64,000 nucleotides of DNA from Vigna angularis (Eukaryota; Streptophyta; Magnoliopsida; Fabales; Fabaceae), in NCBI RefSeq assembly GCF_016808095.1, contig NC_068974.1, positions 27,388,825-27,452,824 on the forward strand. Direction: 5' to 3'. Of the stretch, positions 57,401 through 64,000 are shown in pieces (the first letter of the stretch is position 1; the number at the start of each line of letters is the position of its first letter). Under the pieces are notes generated by a model. That model ran no database searches and was not told where the DNA came from. It saw only the letters and a list, made by a program, of their open reading frames with translations. The translations under genes and the position numbers were made by a program.

Positions 57401-60400
57401 TTTTATAGTTTTCTATTATTAGTATAAGTTCATTTTTATATCAGGTTGATGTTATTTATAATATTTTTTTCAATGAAATATCCATGAATGAAACACTAGT
57501 AAATGCATTGGATAAGTTTTGAAATGTGATAGAGATGGAATAAAGGGGGAAACAAGAAGCATTGTGATGTATGACAAATACATAGTGATTGTTAAGGTCT
57601 CTCTACTCGTGTCTTCTCATATTTGTGTTTTATGTTTGTCTTTTATACACATCATTTCAATCTTTATCTTTAAGTAGTACTATCTCCTTCTATTCCACCG
57701 TTTCATCCATATCTCGTATCAAACTCTTAACCAATCAATTATTAACTCTTTCAATTTTTAACTTCACAACAAATGGCCTAAGTAAACAACCATATTGTTG
57801 TAATTATGCATGTATATATTTATATTTATTGTATAAAGTAATAAGAATCACCTTTTCCATTTAGCCCATTTTGGTGGGAGCAGGTCAATATGTACTATTT
57901 TACAATATCCATGTTAAATAACGAAATGATTTCAAAGTATGGAATGCTAAAAAAATCACTTTAATAAAGTTGTCAATATTTGCCTTATAGAAAGCATATA
58001 GCCATACTTTAATTATACTATATATTAATTTCATAGCAATGTAATTAACTTGGTTCTTGTTAATGTATTTTTAATTCTTGAAATGAATTTGCGTTAAAAT
58101 ATAAATTTTAGTTCTTAAGTTTTGTCAAGATCCATGATATTTTTTTAGCTTTGTCAATAATTCTTTTTTGTTGATAAAATTGATTGTTCATTGGTGTTAT
58201 GTCTTAACATTGTTCTTTCTAAAAAATCGAGTTTGAATATAACTTTATATTTTTTTATCATAGATTATAAATACATATATTTATAAAATTTAAAGATTGG
58301 CAAAATACTTTGTTATAAAATAATTTTGTTAACATATTTAGAAAACAAAATATGTTGAAATTAAACATATATTTAGTTAATATTTTATTAGTTTGTGCAT
58401 TGAATAGGATAAATAATTATTTAAAATTAATTAAAAAATCATAATAAATAAATTTTTTGAATATTTGAATTTTTTACTATTAAATATATTTAAATATAAT
58501 TGTATTTTATAGAGACAGGATCATCTACCTCCTTTTAGTCGTTTCCACCCATGCTAAAACCAAACTAGAGCTAACTATAAGTTTGTATAGACCAGATCAC
58601 ATGAATTATGAAACAAAATGTAAAAACTATTGAATCTGAATATCTTATAAAAACAAAATTTTACTGTGTATATTAAAATTATTGAAAAAAACTTAAAATT
58701 AATAATTTGTTATTTATTACAAGAAAACAAGTGAACATGTTATAAAAATAGATTATGAAATAAAATCTAGATATATGCCTATTATAGTATATAAAATTAA
58801 TAAAATAATAAAGGAAAATATTTAGTTGTATTTATATAAATATTAAAAAGAGTTAATGCAGAGTATGGATAGGCCTATACAGGCCGATGGATTTAAATGT
58901 CTAAGGGCTTGTCTGTCATCCTAATATTTTAAAAATATAAAAATAATATAAATTTAATTTCAATTTTTCAAATAAAATCATGTTAAGCATTATTATTATT
59001 ATGTATTTTTTCATTTTAGATATATTAAAATCTCAAAGCTCATCAATAATTTACCATCGTATAAAAAATTATTAAAAAGTTAAAATAAAAGAAAAGAATA
59101 TAAAATAAATAAAATCATATTAAATTTATGATAAAAATTATATTTTACAAAACATACACAAATTATATCTATTTCAATTGTTTATATTTTCTTTAAAATT
59201 TAAAAAATTTTAAAATGTGATTCCAATTAGATTTAAAAAAGAGAGCAGCTAGATATCATTCAGAGAATTTTTTATTAGTGTGGACGATAAAGTCCACCAT
59301 GTAACTCAAAATAAATAAAATAATATAGAGAATATGTAACTAAAACATTATAAAAAATAAAGCACATAATTTTTTAATTAGATACTTTAATCCTGTCACA
59401 AAAAAGTTAATATAGTTGAACTTAAGATATAATAACAAACTAATCAACCTTCCTAATCTTTTGTACTTGGAGAGCAGACAAGGACAAGATGTTTGATATT
59501 TTTTTCCTAATGAAAATATTGCGTGTCATCCTTATCCATCTCAATGGAAGAAATAGAATCTCATAATTATTTGTGGGGTTTGCGTTTTTATTCTATATTT
59601 GTCACAACAAAAGTTGAAAACTATTGTCTTTCAGTCAAAATAACACTGAAAGTTTTTCTTGCTACTGGGTGGCTTTGGGTTCTTTTATAAGTACCAAGCT
59701 TCGTATCAAATTGGTAAGATGTCTCTAATTGTATATTGATTTTTAATATTAGTTTATAAATCTTATCAAAAGTTGCATGCATTAGTTTTATAAAAGTAAG
59801 CAAGTTTTATAATTGAAATTGTGTGGTATACTGTTAGAAAGTACTTAAGTAATTAAATATTGAAGTAGTATTCGCCGAATTCAATTAACCTTTGTTTGGT
59901 TGACATGCATCTTTTGTCTTTTGCTATTTATTGGTGGGACGGTTTGATAGGATTGGAACAATGCGAAGAAAACAAGATAAAAATATTAAATCCAACAACG
60001 TTAATCACTAGTTATTTTTTTTAAAAGGAAAAACTTACCTTCACCAGCTTTTATATATGTATATATGTATAATTTGATGAGTTTGATAATAAGATGGAGG
60101 TATAATAGTTACTCTTACATATAAAATTATGGATATTCCTATGAATAAAAGGTATTTTAACTTTCAATCTATTGATCCTTGTAAATAAGATACGACAAGT
60201 GTATTGTGTCACATATCTTACACAAAGAAAGAGTAAATAAGGTTGATGTGTTACAATTAAAATGGAAATTATGAAAGAATAAATAAGGTTGGTGTGTTAC
60301 AATTAAAATGAAATAGAAAGGTCTTGCCAAATTTCATTATGTGGAAGATCATGTTCTTTATAAATGAAAGAAATATCATATTCAAATAGTGTGTTACAAT

Positions 60401-60790
60401 GAAAATGAAGCAACTCAATTGGATGTATTTTGAGATTTCAATGTTAACAAGATGATTTTGAAGAATTGGATATTGAAGATAATTTGTTTGAAAATAATGA
60501 TTTAAAAAGGAAATGACAATGACGAGAAAACGTTTAAAAATTATAATTTAAAAGAAGATATTAAAGATAAAAATATTAAAAATAATGATTTTGAACAAGA
60601 CATCGAAAAGAATACATTTTATAAATTCAAGATGAGGGATTTGATGTTGATAGAAGTCTTTATCTTTTTTAGCACCTTACTATTATATATAAATCATTAT
60701 TATTTGATACAAATAATAAACTTATTTATTCTTTTTATTAATGAGATTTTTTTAAAAAGAAAAATTATAATAACATAACTCTATATTCAT
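54470..60790. other. Long AT-rich region, no gene seen
   Basis: Frames are short and featureless (for example 55626-55811, 55916-56158, 57589-57864). A small inverted repeat TTAATCGATTAT...ATAATCGATTAA lies at about 54870-54900. A duplication of about 48 bp containing GTGTTACAATTAAAATG lies at about 60236-60310. A stretch at 56500-56720 with repeated ACATyrG/CAATGTAAT blocks may be a decayed DNA transposon. Nothing else was supported. Confidence 0.5.
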
Positions 60791-60799
60791 ATATATAAT

Positions 60800-62710
60800 T
60801 CACTCTTGGTTACAAGTATTATGAGCACTCTTGGTCTTCTAATCTCCTAACTAGTTCAAGTATTATAAAACACTCTTGGTTTACCTAGTCAGATAAGTAT
60901 TATAAATCACTCATGTTTCACCTAGTCGATGTTGACTAGTCCTAGTATTATAAAATACTCCTAGTTCACCTAGTAATCCTGACTAGTCCAAGTATTATAA
61001 ACCATTTAGTCAATCATGACTAGTCCAATTATTCTTACACCACCCTTAATTTACAAGTGTTTGATTACAATAATGATAATAACTCTCATTGAGAGAATAT
61101 TTAATTAAAGCAATATATTCCTGGATTCTTGTAATTGCTCTCTTTCTCTCTTTTTGGATGAAAGCATTAGACGATGTAAGAGCAAAACACTTGATTTTGG
61201 TTGACTCTCTAGTTTTCTCTTCTCTTCTTTGAGCATTTAGACGCTATGAGCACAAAATTTTTTTTAGAGTGGATATTAAACAAGGGCTTATTTTTCTTCT
61301 CTGAAAGCTTCAGACGTTGTAAGCTTAGAGATAGAGTAGCCAAATAAATCTATGATGATAGTTCTTTTCTATTTTCTCTTCACTCTTCTCATTCCCTCTT
61401 GATAAAGCATGCTTTCATTCATTGTTTCATATCTTTTTCATTTTTCTTAGGTTGAAGAGCATCAAACATATGCACTTAGATAGTAGGGTTGATATTTATG
61501 ATCATTCTTGAACATATGCACTTAGACTATCTTGTGAAATATACTGTTGGATATTGAGTTGATTTTAAGATAGACTTCATAGCCTTTTTCGATAGCTTAG
61601 TCAAACTTAGGTCTACGTTGTATAGTAATAGAGTTTTTTCGCATAAATAGCTTGTACGGTTTTCTTGGGAAAGAAGCTTTGATAAAACATTCTAAGAATG
61701 TCTTCTTATCTCTCAACGTCTTTCTGACCTTGTGTAGAGCTTATGAGTTAAGCTAGGTGTTGTCATTTCCTACACAGATAAAGAGAGCAAAGTATGCAAG
61801 CACAAAAGCACTTTTTCGTAGATTTTATATCCGTTGATGATCGTACAACTCATTATGAATGTGTTTAGAGTATATTTGCATATGTCAACATCATTTAATT
61901 AATGCATAATTTATTATCTAGTTGAGTTAGATGATGTAAAAGATATATTATTTAGACACTTGTCTTATAAGAGTGCTTTCGTAAACTTGTGTCTGTGTTT
62001 GAGCGAGGTTAGCACTTAAATGCTTTATCATTAGATCATACATATCTTATTTAGTTCAGACGTTATATAGTATAAATACTCTGTCATAAGTTTTATATTG
62101 TTTAGCGCAAGTCTGGGCTAGCATATTACTTAATTGGATGACTATCGTTTATCCCGACACATTATGTTCTTGTGATGTGTGATATATATATTTTTCAATA
62201 ACTTTTAGTGCCTCTTTTTAGTCATCACACATGATTTACTTTGACAGACGCTTGACACAAGTAGCTTGAATGTAAATGCATAAGCGTGTAGCATTTGTAC
62301 GTATATCTTTATTGCATAAGACAATATCTATGTTCTTGTGATGTGTGATATATATATTTTTCAATAATGTTTAATGCCTCTTTTTAGTCATCATACATGG
62401 TTTACTTTCACATATGCTTGGTGATGCAAGTAACTTGAATGTACATGCATAAACGTGTAGCATTTGTATGTATATCTTTATTGCATCAGACGCTATCTAT
62501 TTGGTCAAAATTACTCTAATATTCATTATGTATATTTTGTCCTAGTGTTTTAGATAGACAATTTTATTTGTCAAGCATATGTCTTTTGACATATCCAATT
62601 GTTTAAACGCTTCTTTTTATAAACAATATTTTGTTAAGTATTACTTGATAAACTTCAAAACATGAGTTGTTAGACAATCTAGCTTTTCTTAGACGATTTT
62701 GTCTCATCAG
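60800..62710 (-). mobile_element. LTR-like relic related to 16.9-18.7 kb
   Basis: Begins with several degenerate units of about 50 bp around CTAGT-TAAGTATTATAAA-CACTC (60800-61040). It contains a large tandem duplication of about 170 bp (about 62163-62332 and 62333-62500, both with GTTCTTGTGATGTGTGATAT). The end at 62640-62710, read in reverse, resembles 16950-17010. No coding sequence was found. The retrotransposon identity is an inference from this structure. Confidence 0.4.
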
Positions 62711-63036
62711 ATTTTGATTTTGTTATTATTCATAACTTATGTGGCTTTGATACTAATTACAGTACTAATCATTCTAATATTGTTACTCAACCTTTACGCA
62801 GAATAACCAAGATTACTACTTCTTCTTATCTCTTTGATTATCATTGTTACGTTACTAATGTATCTTTTTCTCTTATCCTATATAGAAAGATGTAACTGCT
62901 CCAAGATTTCAAAACATCACACTCACTATATATGCCAAATTTCAGAGAATTTGAGCCACAGACATACAATTGGATTTCCTCACTAGCAGAAAGCTATTTT
63001 AGATGAACATGTTGCCTTGGACATGACTAATTTTCA
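62711..63036. other. Unassigned stretch before the copia fragment
   Basis: No gene recognised. It may be degraded copia sequence leading into the RNase H remnant. Confidence 0.4.
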
Positions 63037-63284
63037 TATTCATAATTCTTTTGCAGTAGTTTATTTGACAATAAGGCAACTATACAAATTGCCAACAATC
63101 CTCACATCACGAAAGAACAAAACAATTTGATCTTCATTTCATCAGAAAACAAGTTGAAAAAGGAGTTCTTAGACTTATTCATGTTCAAAAACACCATCAA
63201 ATTGTTGATGTCTTCATTTCATCCTCACTTCTATTATCTCCAAGATGAACATCAACAACATATTCCTTCCATCTTGAAGGGGGA
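63037..63284 (+). pseudogene. Copia RNase H C-terminal remnant
   Basis: Reads FDNKATIQIANNPHITKE, the copia DNKAAIQIANNP block, then with frame changes a GVLRLIHV-like stretch and a final PSILKGDY-like end, followed directly by the polypurine tract GAAGGGGGA. Frameshifts and stops prevent a product. Confidence 0.75.
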
Positions 63285-63285
63285 C

Positions 63286-63457
63286 TATTAGCTAAGATAG
63301 TTAATAGAAGTGTTTACAACTTTCTAATTTGTTTAGCTTTCTTTATTTATAGCCTTTGTGTAGGCTCTTGTCCACAATCTAAGTTTTCAGCTCACTTTAT
63401 CAAAAAGTTTCCTTTTCATTGTAAAACTGTCTTATCTTCTTTTCTTATTAGAAAACT
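63286..63457 (+). repeat. Copia LTR remnant (start only)
   Basis: Follows the polypurine tract GAAGGGGGA; it opens TATTAGCTAAGATAG where copia LTRs open TGTTAG, so the terminal G is changed. It breaks off into integrase coding sequence at about 63458. No partner LTR is in the window. Confidence 0.55.
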
Positions 63458-64000
63458 GTGTTGGGAATCAGTGAGGAATCTAAAGGCTATAGGCTATTTG
63501 ATCCCATAGCTAAAAGAATTCTCATAAGTAAAGATGTGATTTTTGAGGAAGACAAACAATGAGATTGGGATGGAACACAACCTGTACCAGATTTAGAATG
63601 GAATGATGATGCAAAAATAGATGCAGGTGAGAATGATGCAGAAATAGATGCAGGTGAGAATGATGCAGAAATAGATGAAGGTGAGAATGATGCAGAAATA
63701 AATGCAGGTGAGAATGAAAGAAATGATGTTGCAGAAATAGATGCAGACAACGATACTAATGTTGGAGAAGAATTCCAGCAAAGGAGAAGATCTTCTAGTG
63801 AAGGAGAAGATCGAGTATGAGTATCAAGAAATAGGCAACCTCCAACATGGATGGATGATTATGTTCCTGGCGAAGGTCTGTCGGAGGATGAAACCCATAT
63901 GACATTAATGGTGTCAAATTAACCCACATGTTTTGAGGAAGCAATGAAAGATCTGAATTGGCGATGGGCTATGGATGAAGAAATCAAATCCATAAAAAAG
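63458..64000 (+). pseudogene. Copia integrase end, acidic linker and RT start, running off the window
   Basis: Reads LGISEESKGYRLFDPIAKRI and ISKDVIFEEDKQ, a copia integrase C-terminus, then a stop at about 63569. An acidic linker contains four units of DAEIDAGEN type. After further stops it reads PPTWMDDYVPGEG and FEEAMKDLNW...AMDEEIKSI, the start of the copia RT domain. It is decayed (at least three in-frame stops). It is in the same orientation as the RNase H remnant but in the wrong order relative to it. Confidence 0.8.
63606..63718 (+). repeat. 27 bp tandem repeat in copia linker
   Basis: About four in-frame copies of GATGCAGGTGAGAATGATGC-type sequence, each encoding nine residues (DAEIDAGEN with single changes). 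Confidence 0.85.

Noticed and set aside
63487..63750. Minus-strand Ser/Phe/Ala repeat frame
   Set aside because: Complement of the 27 bp repeats in the copia linker.
1..64000. tRNA, rRNA or snoRNA genes
   Set aside because: I saw no cloverleaf or box motifs that I could support by eye; a covariance-model scan would be needed to exclude them.

Overview
The window is nuclear DNA from a flowering plant, probably a legume. The evidence is interrupted plant-type genes, Ty1/copia and Ty3/gypsy LTR retrotransposons with plant-type primer sites, Mutator-like (MULE) and CACTA DNA transposons, and AT-rich spacers with (TA)n tracts. The family assignment rests only on the general look of the repeats. 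Ordinary host genes are few: most of the 64 kb is nested or neighbouring transposable elements.

Layout. 1-4.3 kb holds a foldback element (624-1350) with a minisatellite core and a small intact gene for a J-domain-like protein that lacks the HPD triad (2969-3421). 4.3-7.2 kb holds two MULE-type elements with 9-10 bp target duplications; the second carries a dead subtilase fragment (Pack-MULE). 7.3-13.2 kb is the 3' part of an SnRK2-type kinase gene, now a pseudogene, with a complete but decayed Ty1/copia element (8087-12748, ACAAA target duplication) in one intron. 13.6-14.3 kb has two tandem CACTA-like termini. 14.5-19.2 kb is repeat relics, including a 368 bp MULE-type MITE with a perfect 9 bp duplication. 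21.9-24.9 kb is the one clear, apparently working host gene: an RMA-type RING E3 ubiquitin ligase on the minus strand with an inferred 5'-UTR intron of about 2.1 kb.

27-46 kb is dominated by two copies of one Ty3/gypsy (Tekay-like chromovirus) family, one on each strand (26995-36683 minus, 38121-46046 plus). Their LTRs of about 2.5 kb carry arrays of short hairpins, and both copies have an amber codon at the same gag-protease position. 46.5-51.7 kb is the best candidate for a working system: a nearly intact autonomous MULE of 5124 bp with TIRs of about 275 bp and a 9 bp duplication. It carries two convergent genes: a multi-exon MuDR-type transposase, and a two-exon gene for a small GRF zinc-finger, coiled-coil, membrane-anchored protein placed like mudrB in maize MuDR. 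52-54.5 kb resembles a lone gypsy-type LTR. 54.5-60.8 kb is AT-rich with no gene seen. 60.8-64 kb holds LTR-like relics and rearranged copia fragments that run off the end.

In working terms, the autonomous MULE could supply transposase for related short-TIR elements nearby (its outermost bases resemble those of 4324-5901). The gypsy and copia copies look dead by stops, frameshifts and, in the plus-strand gypsy, changed catalytic residues. All exon boundaries and family calls come from reading the sequence; none has been checked by search or transcript data.
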